Origin: Gammaproteobacteria bacterium
Lineage (GTDB): Bacteria; Pseudomonadota; Gammaproteobacteria; Steroidobacterales; Rariloculaceae
Length of the DNA stretch: 64,000 nucleotides
NCBI GenBank assembly: GCA_022820625.1
Contig: JAJEFE010000095.1
Location: 43,923 to 107,922 of the forward strand
Direction of reading: 5' to 3'
Positions 35,013-45,552 of this stretch are shown here, piece after piece. Positions within the stretch are counted from its first letter, which is position 1; the number at the start of each line of letters is the position of its first letter. A model generated the notes under the pieces. It was not told where the DNA came from. It worked only from the letters and a program-made list of their open reading frames with translations, and searched no databases. The position numbers and the translations under genes are program-made.

Positions 35013-35413
35013 ATGCCGCACCTGATCGTCGAATATTCCGCCAACGTCGAAGACCGGATCGATCTGGACGGACTGCTTGACCGGCTCCACACGGCGGCCG
35101 CGGGCTATGATGTCTTTCCGCTGGGTGGATTACGCGTCCGCGCCGAGCGCCGTGAACACTATCGGGTCGCCGACGGCCACCCGGACAACGGCTTCGTCCA
35201 CGTCACCGCCATCATCGGGCACGGCCGCCCGCTGGCGGTGCGCAAGGAAGTCGGCCAGGGCCTGTTCGAGGTGATCTGCGATCAACTGGATGGCCCGTTC
35301 AGGGGTTCGCCGATGGCGATCTCCTTCAACATTCAGGAGTTTCATCCGGAACTCAACTACAAGCAAAACAACCTGCACGAACACGTGCGTGCGCGTGCAG
35401 TGGATCCCGCGTC

Positions 35414-35417
<4 letters not shown>
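35013..35417 (+). CDS. hpaF: 5-carboxymethyl-2-hydroxymuconate isomerase HpaF
   Basis: This 134-aa protein starts MPHLIVEYSANVE, so Met removal would leave the catalytic N-terminal proline of the tautomerase fold. Arginines in LRVRAERREHYRVADG and the C-terminal MAISFNIQEFHPELNYKQNN fit the HpaF/CHMI family. It ketonises the ring-cleavage acid in homoprotocatechuate degradation. The end overlaps the hpaE start by 4 bp (GTGA). Confidence 0.9.
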
Positions 35418-36928
<1,511 letters not shown>

Positions 36929-36940
36929 CCCGATTGCACG

Positions 36941-37252
36941 ATGAGCCTCTATTACGTCCAGAAACTGCTCTACCAGCTCAATCGGGACTCCCACACGCAA
37001 CAGCGCTACCGGGAGGATTTCGAAGGACTGCTCGCAGAGTATGAACTTGATGACGAGGAACGCGATGCGCTACGGGACGGCGACATCGGACTGCTCTACG
37101 TCATGGGCGTGAACGGTCAGATCCTGATGCACTATTCGGCCCTGATCGGACAGGAATGGCACGAGTACATTGAGGCCATGAAGGACGGTGTGAAGCAACA
37201 TGGCCCTGTTCGGGGCGGCCTCTACACGTTGCTCGAGGAGCGCGATCAATGA
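36941..37252 (+). CDS. LigA-type small subunit of an extradiol ring-cleavage dioxygenase
   Basis: This 103-aa helical protein matches the LigA domain of protocatechuate 4,5-dioxygenase: YYVQKLLYQLNRD, YREDFEGLLAEYELDDEER and a later MGVNGQILMHYSAL. The small subunit helps form the active site of the large LigB subunit encoded immediately downstream (4-bp overlap). In many homoprotocatechuate clusters the dioxygenase is a single polypeptide, so a separate LigA partner here is notable. Confidence 0.87.
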   Translation: MSLYYVQKLLYQLNRDSHTQQRYREDFEGLLAEYELDDEERDALRDGDIGLLYVMGVNGQILMHYSALIGQEWHEYIEAMKDGVKQHGPVRGGLYTLLEERDQ

Positions 37253-38106
37253 GCCTCGTCTTCGCAGGCGTATGCAGTCACGCACCCGGCATTACCGGCC
37301 GCGCAAAACTGGCGGATCCGAAATTAAGGGATGACCTGTACGCCAGCTACGACAGGATGCGCGAACGCATCGAAGCCACGAAGCCGGATGCGCTCATCGT
37401 CGTAGCCGCAGAACACTTCGCCAATTTCTTCATGAACAACATGCCGGCCTATTGCATGGGCATGGCTGAGCAGTATGAAGGCCCCATCGAGGACGAGGAC
37501 TGGCTTGCGATCAAGCGCCGAACGGTCCCCGGCAACCCAGGCCTGTCCCAGCGCCTGATTCGCTCGGTCATGGAAGATACGGATCTCGCATACGCCGAGG
37601 AATGGAAATTCGACCACGGCATCATGGTGCCCCTGAACTTCCTCACGCCCCGCTACGACCTGCCGGTGATTCCGGTGAACATCAATTGCCAGGGACCTCC
37701 GCTGACCCCCCTGCACCGGGCCTGGCGCTTCGGCCGCGCCCTGCGCCGCGCCTGCGACGAGCAGCCCGAACGCATCGCGCTGATAGGTACGGGTGGTGTT
37801 TCGCACTGGCCGGCCACGCCCGACTCCGGCGTCATCAACGAAGCCTGGGACCACGAATTCCTCGACCGCTTCATCAACAACCGCAAGGATGCACTGCTCA
37901 GCTATACGGACGAGGAGACCTTCAGGGATGCCGGCCAGGGCGGCTTCGAGATCCGCACCTTCATTACCGTCGCCGGCGCCACCGAAGGTTCGATCGGCGA
38001 GTTGCTGATCTACGCGCCTATACCGATCTTTGCCGTAGGCTGTACCGTGGCGATCATGAACATCGGGGAACGGCCAGCGACAGAAGCGCTTCTCGAAACG
38101 GCGTAG
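37249..38106 (+). CDS. LigB-type catalytic subunit of an extradiol ring-cleavage dioxygenase
   Basis: This 285-aa protein belongs to the type II extradiol (LigB) family. Histidine ligands are suggested by GVCSHAPGI near the N-terminus and AAEHFANFF, and the general-base region WKFDHGIMVPLNFL is intact. GTGGVSHWP is another family mark. It opens the ring of a catechol next to a hydroxyl group. Neighbours (HpaE and HpaF) suggest homoprotocatechuate, but the LigAB format is also used for protocatechuate and gallate, so the substrate is open. Confidence 0.88.
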   Translation: MSLVFAGVCSHAPGITGRAKLADPKLRDDLYASYDRMRERIEATKPDALIVVAAEHFANFFMNNMPAYCMGMAEQYEGPIEDEDWLAIKRRTVPGNPGLSQRLIRSVMEDTDLAYAEEWKFDHGIMVPLNFLTPRYDLPVIPVNINCQGPPLTPLHRAWRFGRALRRACDEQPERIALIGTGGVSHWPATPDSGVINEAWDHEFLDRFINNRKDALLSYTDEETFRDAGQGGFEIRTFITVAGATEGSIGELLIYAPIPIFAVGCTVAIMNIGERPATEALLETA

Positions 38107-38139
38107 CAAGCGGCTGCGTATAGCTCGGCTACACCAGCC

Positions 38140-39177
38140 TCAGTTACCGCCGCCCTCGGGCAGCGCCCGTTCAGACGGAGTGGATAACCTCTGATCGACG
38201 TTGTTGAGGATCGCCAGTGCAGTTCCCGAGAATATTGATGCCTTGTCCGGGTCGCTGGCTTCCATATCCTTGATGGAACTCACGGCGCGGTCGATCGAAC
38301 CGAGAAAGTGCGGGTAATCGCTGCCCATGACCATGTGGTCGGCGCCTACCATTCCCCGCAGCATTTTCAGGGTATGCTGGCTGAAGGTGACGGTGTCGTA
38401 GTAGAGCCGTTTCAGGTAGACGCTGGGCAATTCGTCGATGTGCTCGCGGCACTCCGGAAAATCGCGGTAGCCGTTGTCCAGCCGCTCCATCAGCCATGGG
38501 ATCGTGCCGCCCGCGTGGCCAATGAGCCAGCGAATGTTCGGCAGCTCCCGGAGCATACCCGAGTAGCACAACTTCGCCACGGCCAGCGTGGTGTCGGCGG
38601 GAAATCCGACTATGGGCCCGAGACAGTACTCGGCAAAAGGTTCAGGGTCCGCAGGAAGGATCGGGTGGATGAAGATGCACACCTCGCGACGATCCGCCTC
38701 CTCGAAGAATGGACGAAATCGGGGATCCGTCAATGGGGCGCCGGACAGATTGCTCTGCAGGATGACGCCATTGAGCCTGAGTACGTCCAGGGCGCGTTCC
38801 AGTTCCCTGAGCGCGGCATCGGGATTGCCCATCGGGATCGAGGCAAATCCCTTGAAACGGGCGGGATACGCAGCGATCAAATCCGCGTACGCATCGTTCA
38901 GGCGGGTGGCCACCTCAGGTTGATGCGCCGCGTCGGTGAAGTAGACATTGGGAGTAGACACGGATACGACCTGGACATCGATCCCCACGCGATCCATGTC
39001 CTCAATGCGCAACTTCGGATCCGTCATGGGCGGGGTGATGCTGAAAAAACGGGTTCCCCGATACTTCATCAGGGTGTTGCCCGCTATTCCCGTAGCAAAT
39101 GAGAAGTCCTTGCCAAGGTCCCGGATCAAGTCAAAATAATCGGGCGGATAGAAGTGAGTGTGCAGGTCCAATTTCAT
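38140..39177 (-). CDS. Amidohydrolase-family decarboxylase, ACMSD/gamma-resorcylate decarboxylase-like
   Basis: This 345-aa TIM-barrel metalloenzyme has the N-terminal metal motif DLHTHFYPPDYF, a histidine in CIFIHP, LIGHAGGTIPW and the C-terminal MGSDYPHFLG. These are typical of the ACMSD-like group, which removes carboxylate from aromatic or muconate acids. I chose the start MKLDLHTH; a longer frame adds 23 residues. It converges on the LigB gene. It may feed a decarboxylated ring substrate into the cluster, which is inference. Confidence 0.83.
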   Translation of the reverse strand: MKLDLHTHFYPPDYFDLIRDLGKDFSFATGIAGNTLMKYRGTRFFSITPPMTDPKLRIEDMDRVGIDVQVVSVSTPNVYFTDAAHQPEVATRLNDAYADLIAAYPARFKGFASIPMGNPDAALRELERALDVLRLNGVILQSNLSGAPLTDPRFRPFFEEADRREVCIFIHPILPADPEPFAEYCLGPIVGFPADTTLAVAKLCYSGMLRELPNIRWLIGHAGGTIPWLMERLDNGYRDFPECREHIDELPSVYLKRLYYDTVTFSQHTLKMLRGMVGADHMVMGSDYPHFLGSIDRAVSSIKDMEASDPDKASIFSGTALAILNNVDQRLSTPSERALPEGGGN

Positions 39178-39418
39178 GGCGAAAATCGTCCCCTCGCTTG
39201 GGTGGATGTGGCGCGCCATCCTGCCTTTGACCGCGCGCGCCGTCAAACCGCACGTTCCGAATTACTTGGCGGCCCGACCCGGCTGTGATTCTCGTAGACG
39301 AGTAACTGCTCGTATTGGCCGGAAACAGAACTGGAAGCGAACGCTCGGGCTGTAGTAATGTTCGCGCGTCACAGCATTCCGTGCCTGACGTATCCCCGGA
39401 CGACAAGTAGCGACACTC

Positions 39419-40897
39419 ATGCGGCAACTCAGGCAGGCCCGGTTCGGGTTCACAATTCCATTCGCGATGGCCATCGGCATCGTCATGGTACCGGTGCAGA
39501 CAGGTGCGGAACTTGATGAGTCGAACTGCGTGCTCGAGGTCGCGGGCATATCGAATCGCTATGCGCGGTGTGCAACGCTCGAGGTTCCGCTCGATCCCGA
39601 TTCGCCGGACGGTGCGACGTTCGATCTCTTCGTGGCGCGAATCCCGTCGCAGGTGGCAAATCCCTTCCCCGACCCCTTGCTCCTGATTACAGGCGGTCCG
39701 GGACAGAGCACTGTCGATTTCTACATGCAAAATCGGAGCGTGTTCGCGCCCGTCCGGCGCAACCGCGACCTCATTCTCGTCGATCAGCGTGGAACCGGGC
39801 GATCGGCGGCGGGGTTTCAGTGCGAGGTGCCCGCCGATTTCGATTTTCAGATAGCCGGGGAGGGTCTGGTCGAAAGCCTGACAGCCGACTGCCTGGCGGG
39901 GCTCGAACACGACCCCGGGTTCTTCACCACATCCGTTGCTGTTCGGGACCTGGACGCCGTCAGGCGGGAACTGGGCGTGGAGCAATGGAATATCTACGGC
40001 GTGTCCTATGGCACCCGCGTGGCCCAGCACTACCTGCGACGCTTTCCGCAACACGTCCGCACCGTGGTCCTCGACGGTGTGGTCCCATCCACGCTGGTGT
40101 TGGGACCCGAAATGGCGCTCAATGCCCAGGCAACCCTCGACCGGCTGTTCGAGCGCTGTGCCGAAGACGACGCCTGCGCTGCCCGCTTCGGCGATCTGGC
40201 GTCGGTTTTCGACAATCTGATGTCCGGGATTCAGGCGTCGCCGGTCTCCGTCGCTGTAAGCGATACGGCGACTGGGGAGACTGATGAGGTGCTTGTCACC
40301 GAGGAATACCTGATGGGTGTCACGCGCCTCTTCAGCTATTCGGACACGACAGCGGCGCTTCTGCCGCTGATCATCCACGAGGCCGCGAACGGACGGTTCG
40401 AAATGCTGCTCGCGCAGGCCGAACTGATCACGAAAAACATCGAACGGGCGATCAGCTTCCCGATGCATAACTCGGTGATATGCAGCGAGGATTACCCTTT
40501 CGAAACGGTGGAGACGCCCGCCGCGTCTTCCGATGCCTACCTGGGCACATCCATCGTCGATGCCCTGACTGCAATCTGTGGACTCTGGCCGCAGGGGATC
40601 GTCGACCCGGATTTCAAGGACCCCCTCGCGAGCGCACACCCGATCCTGCTGTTGTCCGGCGAAAACGATCCGGCGACCCCTGCACAATACGGCGAGGACG
40701 CCATCGCGGATGGGCTCAGCAATGCGCTTCATGTGATAGGCCCCGGAAAGGGCCACGGGCTGGCGCCCATCGGCTGTGTGCCGGATCTGATGCAAGCGTT
40801 CATCGAAGCGGCCGCGACGGAAGATCTGGATGCCGACTGCCTCGACAGCCTGATCCCAATGCCCATCTTTCTCAGCGCGGCCGGTCCCGGACCCTGA
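39419..40897 (+). CDS. Exported alpha/beta hydrolase, TAP-like/proline aminopeptidase family
   Basis: This 492-aa protein has a signal peptide (to about TGAE) and an alpha/beta-hydrolase fold: LLITGGPGQS (oxyanion region), ILVDQRGTGRSA, the nucleophile in YGVSYGTRVAQHY, and a late histidine in GKGHGLAPIGC. Paired cysteines and the C-terminal region fit tripeptidyl-peptidase-like proteins. An ABC exporter pair follows 32 bp downstream and may share its transcript. Confidence 0.85.
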   Translation: MRQLRQARFGFTIPFAMAIGIVMVPVQTGAELDESNCVLEVAGISNRYARCATLEVPLDPDSPDGATFDLFVARIPSQVANPFPDPLLLITGGPGQSTVDFYMQNRSVFAPVRRNRDLILVDQRGTGRSAAGFQCEVPADFDFQIAGEGLVESLTADCLAGLEHDPGFFTTSVAVRDLDAVRRELGVEQWNIYGVSYGTRVAQHYLRRFPQHVRTVVLDGVVPSTLVLGPEMALNAQATLDRLFERCAEDDACAARFGDLASVFDNLMSGIQASPVSVAVSDTATGETDEVLVTEEYLMGVTRLFSYSDTTAALLPLIIHEAANGRFEMLLAQAELITKNIERAISFPMHNSVICSEDYPFETVETPAASSDAYLGTSIVDALTAICGLWPQGIVDPDFKDPLASAHPILLLSGENDPATPAQYGEDAIADGLSNALHVIGPGKGHGLAPIGCVPDLMQAFIEAAATEDLDADCLDSLIPMPIFLSAAGPGP

Positions 40898-40929
40898 TAC
40901 GCCGTGTCACCGATGGAGTCGAGTCTGCC

Positions 40930-41655
40930 GTGATCGAAGTCAACTCGCTCAGCAAGGTATTTGGCGATGTTCCTGCCTTGTCCGATGTCAGTTTCCGCGC
41001 CCGCGACGGCGTGATAACCGGTCTGCTGGGTCCGAACGGCGCGGGCAAATCCACCTGCCTGCGAATACTCTCCAGCGTTCTGCGGCCAAGCCACGGCACC
41101 GCGAGCGTTGGCGGCATCGACGTTTCGGGCGACCCCCTGGCTGTCCGCCGGATTATCGGCACCCTGCCTCACGGCGCCGGCCTCTACCCTCATCTCACGG
41201 CAGTGGAAAACATTCGCTACTTCGGCCTGCTCTGCGGCGTGGACCGCGCGACACTCTCCAAGCGCATCGACCGGCTCGTCCAGCGGCTCGACCTCGGTGA
41301 CGTCGCTGACCGCAAGGCCGGCGGATTCTCGCAGGGCGAGCGCACGAAGGTGGCCCTTGCCCGGGCGCTTGTCCACGAACCTCCCCACCTGCTGCTCGAC
41401 GAACCGACCAACGGGCTCGACGTGATGGCCGTTCGCCAGCTTCGCAAGTGGTTGCAGGAACTCGCCCGGGACGGCCACTGCATCCTGATCTCCAGTCACG
41501 TCATGCAGGAGATCTCGGCACTCGCCGACGACCTGGTGATCATCGCCCACGGCAGGGTTGCGGCAAAGGGGACCCCTGAGGAGTTGGCGGACCGGTTCGG
41601 GAACTGGGATCTGGAAGAGATTTTCGTCTCGGCGGTGGGAGGCGAACCATCGTGA
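40930..41655 (+). CDS. ABC transporter ATP-binding protein, NatA-like
   Basis: This 241-aa ATPase starts at GTG (VIEVNSLSKVFG). It has Walker A LLGPNGAGKST, signature FSQGERTKVALA, Walker B HLLLDEPTNGLD and a switch histidine in SSHVM. The order GFSQGE and the C-terminal PEELADRFG are typical of ABC-2 type exporters such as NatA. The stop overlaps the permease start (TGATG), so the two are co-translated. Confidence 0.92.
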   Translation: MIEVNSLSKVFGDVPALSDVSFRARDGVITGLLGPNGAGKSTCLRILSSVLRPSHGTASVGGIDVSGDPLAVRRIIGTLPHGAGLYPHLTAVENIRYFGLLCGVDRATLSKRIDRLVQRLDLGDVADRKAGGFSQGERTKVALARALVHEPPHLLLDEPTNGLDVMAVRQLRKWLQELARDGHCILISSHVMQEISALADDLVIIAHGRVAAKGTPEELADRFGNWDLEEIFVSAVGGEPS

Positions 41656-42839
41656 TGTCGGCGATTCTCACGGTCTGCCGCAAGGAAATCCTCGACAACT
41701 CGCGGGACCGGCGCACACTCCTGACAGCGACTCTCCTTGGCCCGCTCCTGGGACCGATATTTTTCGTCTTCATATTCAACGTCTCGATCTCCCGGGCCAC
41801 GTCGTCGGCGGACGAACAGATCGACGTGCCGATCATCGGCGCCGAGTACGCCGGCAATCTCGTCGCTTTTCTCGCCAGTCGGGGTATTGGCGCCTCCGAA
41901 GGGCACGGTCTTGGGAGCATCGACGAAGCCGTCCGTGCGGTTCGCAACGGCGACCAGGAAGTCGTCGTCTTCGTCGATGATTCGTTCGGTGAAGATCTGG
42001 CGAGCGAGGCCGGCGCCCATGTCACCCTGGTTTATGACGAGTCGGATACCGCTTCGGGCCGGCGCGTCGGGCGCGTACGCGGGTCGGTCGGTGCCTACTC
42101 CCAGCAGATAGGAACCCTGCGGCTGCTGGCCCGGGGGCTCGATCCGTCCGTCGTGCGCCCGCTGATCATCGACAACTTCGATGTCTCCACCGCGGAGGAA
42201 CGCTCTTCACTGATTCTCGGCATGCTGACCTACTTCCTGCTGTTCGCGACACTGATGGGCGGACTGCACCTGGCGACCGACACCACGGCAGGCGAGCGCG
42301 AGCGCAAGTCACTCGAGCCGCTCCTGGCGACGCCGGTTTCGCGCTCGAGCCTGATCCTGGGGAAAATGGGCGCAACGACCGCTTACATGCTGCTGTCGCT
42401 CGCGTTGACGCTGGCCTGCTTCGCCATCGCGATACCCTACATGTCCATCGATGACCTCGGCATGAGTACGTCGTTCGACCCTGTTACGGCATTGACCGCC
42501 TTCCTGGTGCTCCTGCCCTTTGCACCGCTCGGCGCGGCGTTGATGACGACCGTGGCGTGCTTTACGAAAAGCTACAAGGAAGCCCAGAGCTACCTGGGTT
42601 TCGTCATCCTGGTTCCGACGTTGCCGCTGATCCTGGCATCGATACTGAACGTCCGCCCGTCGCTGGCCCTCATGGCGGTTCCGAGCCTAAGCCAGCACCT
42701 GCTCATCACCAACCTGATCCGGGCGGAACCCCTGGAGGCATCCATGCTCGCCGTATCCGTGGCGACGACGTTGCTGTTGGGTCTGCTGCTGGCTTACGCG
42801 GCTGTCCGCCTGTACGGACGGGAACGCATTCTGGGTTGA
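41655..42839 (+). CDS. ABC-2 type permease, NatB-like
   Basis: This 394-aa membrane protein has an N-terminal helix, a large extracytoplasmic domain (about residues 45-180) and five to six C-terminal helices. GERERKSLEPLLATPVSRSSLILGK is a family mark of NatB-type permeases. A GTG one codon earlier is an alternative start. With the ATPase it forms an exporter whose substrate (ion, peptide or drug) cannot be told from sequence. Confidence 0.9.
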   Translation: MSAILTVCRKEILDNSRDRRTLLTATLLGPLLGPIFFVFIFNVSISRATSSADEQIDVPIIGAEYAGNLVAFLASRGIGASEGHGLGSIDEAVRAVRNGDQEVVVFVDDSFGEDLASEAGAHVTLVYDESDTASGRRVGRVRGSVGAYSQQIGTLRLLARGLDPSVVRPLIIDNFDVSTAEERSSLILGMLTYFLLFATLMGGLHLATDTTAGERERKSLEPLLATPVSRSSLILGKMGATTAYMLLSLALTLACFAIAIPYMSIDDLGMSTSFDPVTALTAFLVLLPFAPLGAALMTTVACFTKSYKEAQSYLGFVILVPTLPLILASILNVRPSLALMAVPSLSQHLLITNLIRAEPLEASMLAVSVATTLLLGLLLAYAAVRLYGRERILG

Positions 42840-42917
42840 GCCGGGTTCGGCGATTGACCCGGCTCGTCGGAGCCGGGAGAGCCTCGACGAGTCACCGCCG
42901 ACAGGCCTGCGGAAATC

Positions 42918-43268
42918 CTACGTGGAGCTGTCTTCGTCGCCGTCGTCTTCACCTTCGTCGACGACTTGTTCCACATCCAGCACAAGTCCGTTCACCGCAG
43001 TCACGCGGACCGGCGTTCCCGACGGCAATACCATGTCCGCAATGGGGTTTGCGCTCCAGCGCTCTCCCTCGATGCGCACCCGCATCAGTTCGCCCTTGTA
43101 GTTTTCCACGACACCCCGCTTGCCCAGCATCGGAGTTTCGACCGCAGGGGAATCACCCAGGTATTTCTTCAGTGCGCCTCCGGAGTCTCCGGTGATCAGT
43201 TCACGTGCGACGTACGCCAGGATGGTGAGCACCACAAGGGTCAGCAACAGACCGCTGAAAAGCTCCAT
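42918..43268 (-). CDS. Short NfeD-like protein (one helix plus OB domain)
   Basis: This 116-aa protein has one N-terminal helix (LFSGLLLTLVVLTILAYVA) and a C-terminal OB-fold with LGKRGVVENYKGELMRVRIEGERW and PVRVTAVNGLVLDVEQV, typical of NfeD C-terminal domains. The last residues are very acidic. No stomatin-like gene is adjacent, unlike the long NfeD at 52736. It starts 6 bp after the stop of the fused DUF6152 gene, so it is probably in that transcript. Confidence 0.82.
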   Translation of the reverse strand: MELFSGLLLTLVVLTILAYVARELITGDSGGALKKYLGDSPAVETPMLGKRGVVENYKGELMRVRIEGERWSANPIADMVLPSGTPVRVTAVNGLVLDVEQVVDEGEDDGDEDSST

Positions 43269-43274
43269 GGCTCC

Positions 43275-44297
43275 CTACTGCTCCCAGGCCCGCCGCGAAA
43301 CTTCGGGATCGCAGTCGATGCCGATCAACTCCAGCTCCGGCATGTACACCCACTCCGCGGTTGCGGAGAAGGGTTCGGCCAGGTACTCCGGATCCTCGAC
43401 CCGGAAATCGATCAGGAGGCGTGTGCGGTCCTCGCTCAGGTGAAATCGTTCGAATACGCGACGCTGTGTTCCGGCGGGCGACCCGTCGATCATGGACGAG
43501 CGATGCGCCTCGAGCAGGGCCGTCTCGACGACCAGTTCGCCGTTCATCCAGCGGCCCACGGAGTAGCCCTGATTGGTCAATTCACCCTCTTCCGGAATTT
43601 CGCGCCCATCGGTGTAGATGGTCCGAATGGTGTTGTAGAGTTCGCCCGTAATGGTGACCCGATCCTCCAGAACCTCGATCTCGTTCAGATAGGGCACGGC
43701 CAGGAATCCCGGCGAGGGGTACGCGATGCAATGCCCCGCCGGACTCTCGGTGGCAATGTCATAGGACGCCTGCAATTCGAGGCCCCGTGCGTTCAGTTTC
43801 CTGAGGGTGTTGCGCAAGCTCCAGATGTAGGCATTGGTGGAAAGCGGCGTCGCCCAAACGCCGGCGATGCTTTCGGCTCTTGCGCCGCCCTCCAGGTCGC
43901 TGGTGCTGCCGGCGAACGAGGACCGGGCCGACCAGATCGAACCGTCTTCCTTGGTCAGCGAACGCAACCGGGCGTGGGTGCGACTGGTGTCATGGACGGG
44001 ATTGATGCGTGCTACAACCGGATCTCCTGGTTGAAGCGTATCCGCAGACCAGCCGCTGCGGGTGAGAATGGGCGTTGCATCGGTTTCGATTTCCCATTCC
44101 ACCAGCTCGCCGGATGCGTTCTGAGCTTCGACGTAGATGTAGACGTGCGGGTTTCCCCAACGGAACCGGCTGATATTGCCCTCTACGGCAAGCAACACGT
44201 CGGTATTGAAAACCGAGCCGCTGTGGTGTGCTGCGACGGCTCCGGCCATCCCCAGCAAGGCGATGACGAGTATCGGCGTGAAACGGCTCTTGGTCAT
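43275..44297 (-). CDS. Fused DUF6152-like/partner exported protein
   Basis: This 340-aa protein has a signal peptide ending VAA, then HHSGSVFN. Residues about 25-130 match the DUF6152-like proteins (FRWGNPHVYIYVE, RSGWSADTL). Residues about 135-340 match the partner family: IAGVW, HCIAYP, IYTDGRE, VGRWMNGELVVET, VFERFH and a late cysteine (GIDCDPE). The two families are separate adjacent genes at 15207-17330 and 20112-21533, so this fusion links them functionally. The ATG lies only 7 nt after the end of tRNA-Gly, with no visible ribosome-binding site. Confidence 0.8.
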   Translation of the reverse strand: MTKSRFTPILVIALLGMAGAVAAHHSGSVFNTDVLLAVEGNISRFRWGNPHVYIYVEAQNASGELVEWEIETDATPILTRSGWSADTLQPGDPVVARINPVHDTSRTHARLRSLTKEDGSIWSARSSFAGSTSDLEGGARAESIAGVWATPLSTNAYIWSLRNTLRKLNARGLELQASYDIATESPAGHCIAYPSPGFLAVPYLNEIEVLEDRVTITGELYNTIRTIYTDGREIPEEGELTNQGYSVGRWMNGELVVETALLEAHRSSMIDGSPAGTQRRVFERFHLSEDRTRLLIDFRVEDPEYLAEPFSATAEWVYMPELELIGIDCDPEVSRRAWEQ

Positions 44298-44304
44298 GGA
44301 AAGT

Positions 44305-44380
44305 TGGAGCGGGTGAACGGGCTTGAACCGTCGACCTGCACGTTGGCAACGTGCCGCTCTACCAACTGAGCTACACCCGC
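44305..44380 (-). tRNA. tRNA-Gly(GCC)
   Basis: The cloverleaf is complete. Acceptor GCGGGTG pairs with CACCCGC allowing for standard geometry, the D arm is GCTCAGTTGGTAGAGC, and the anticodon arm CACGT-TGCCAAC-GTG carries GCC. The T arm is CGACGG-TTCAAGC-CCGTT, and CCA is encoded. The fused DUF6152 gene starts 7 nt downstream, so the tRNA and mRNA must share a transcript unless the gene has an internal promoter. Confidence 0.95.
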
Positions 44381-44538
44381 GCGAAGACGAGCGCTTATTG
44401 TAAAACAGTCCGCCGTGATATTGCATCAAGTCCTGCGGCTTGCCCAACGGCGTATCTGCAGCCCTCCGGCGTGTCGGGGCAGTCTCGCGTATCGGGGGAG
44501 CCCGACCTGGCGGCGTAGTCTCGCCTGTCCGCGCAGCC

Positions 44539-44949
44539 TCACAATTCTTCATATTCGCCGAGCAAACCGGCCCGGACCGTTTCCACTTCGACCAGGGGAT
44601 CCTGCCGGTAGCGGCCGACTTCCTCGGCGGTGTAGGGCTCGAAGTCCGCGGGCACGTCTTCGGCGCTGAAACGGTAGAGCATCCAGTTCATGAGCTCCGC
44701 CAACTCGTCATCGGGAATGATGGACAAGGATACTCCCGGTACGCGCACCAGGAACTGCCGTCCGCCTTCGACCGAGAGAAACCTGCCGGCTCCGACCAGC
44801 GGGGGGATTTTCCCGGGGGTTGCCTGGCCGTCGGCCAGGTGGCAGCCCTGACAATGCAGGATGTAATTGATTTGGGGCGAGCCGGCCGCACAGGCGTCAG
44901 CCACCGCCAGCCCGAACATCAGTGCAAACAGCGTTGAAGCGGCACGCAT
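44539..44949 (-). CDS. Small c-type cytochrome of the amine dehydrogenase cluster
   Basis: This 136-aa protein has a signal peptide ending CAAG and one heme-binding CQGCH motif, followed by ADGQATPGKIPPL. A methionine-rich stretch (MNWMLYRF) may supply the axial ligand. It lies 58 bp after mauA on the same strand. It is the likely electron acceptor of the amine dehydrogenase, in place of the amicyanin used by other systems, and would need the Ccm proteins at 1-5279. Confidence 0.85.
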   Translation of the reverse strand: MRAASTLFALMFGLAVADACAAGSPQINYILHCQGCHLADGQATPGKIPPLVGAGRFLSVEGGRQFLVRVPGVSLSIIPDDELAELMNWMLYRFSAEDVPADFEPYTAEEVGRYRQDPLVEVETVRAGLLGEYEEL

Positions 44950-45007
44950 GACTCTGGCTCAACCCGCTCAACCGCACTCAGTCGCGCTTGGCCCTGCTCG
45001 GCCGCGC

Positions 45008-45550
45008 TCAACCGTCGGCGCGCCCCAGCACCAGGGCGACGGTACTGTTGTAAGCCGTGGTGCTGTGAGCCAGGCACCAATTGATGTTGTTCGACCGGGC
45101 CGTGACATAGGCGGGCATATCGTCCTCGTTGTTGTTGCAGAAGCACTGTCCGCAGGGGCTCTTGCCGCAACAATCGTTGTAGGAAATCAGATAGTCGTTC
45201 CCGTCGGCCGGATTTCGACAGGTGCCGATCCAGGTGACGGCGGACATTTCGGTTCCGGGCGGACAGGACGAAGCCGAACCTCCGCAGCACGGCGACATGA
45301 AACCGTCAATGGAGCAGTACCTCCAGTAGTTGCAGCTCATGGGATCACCCGCATCGCCTTCGATGTCTGGATCCTTGAACCCCGCATCCGCGGCCTGGGC
45401 GGCCGCCCGCGACAACGGCAGCAGCGGAATGGATGCCGTACCCACGAGCAGGGTACCCAGCCGAGTCAGGAAGCTGCGGCGCGACGTCAGTCGGGCCATG
45501 TACCTCGCACCCGTTTCGAACCTGCGGTCAAACCAGTTTCTCGAATCCAT
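45008..45550 (-). CDS. mauA: Amine dehydrogenase light chain (TTQ subunit, MauA/AauA)
   Basis: This 180-aa protein has the long N-terminus with a twin-arginine signal (TSRRSFLTRLG) typical of MauA. The mature part is cysteine-rich with the conserved CPPGTEMS and SYNDCCG strings. By alignment with the Paracoccus subunit, W107 (TWIGTC) and W158 (NINWCL) match the two tryptophans cross-linked into tryptophan tryptophylquinone. The catalytic aspartates also match (D82 in SIDG, D126 in YNDCC). All key residues are present, so an active quinone cofactor is expected. Confidence 0.92.
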   Translation of the reverse strand: MDSRNWFDRRFETGARYMARLTSRRSFLTRLGTLLVGTASIPLLPLSRAAAQAADAGFKDPDIEGDAGDPMSCNYWRYCSIDGFMSPCCGGSASSCPPGTEMSAVTWIGTCRNPADGNDYLISYNDCCGKSPCGQCFCNNNEDDMPAYVTARSNNINWCLAHSTTAYNSTVALVLGRADG

Positions 45551-45552
45551 GG

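Noticed and set aside
39131..40795. 554-codon minus frame antisense to the exported hydrolase
   Set aside because: The plus-strand hydrolase has a signal peptide and catalytic motifs; the antisense frame has none.
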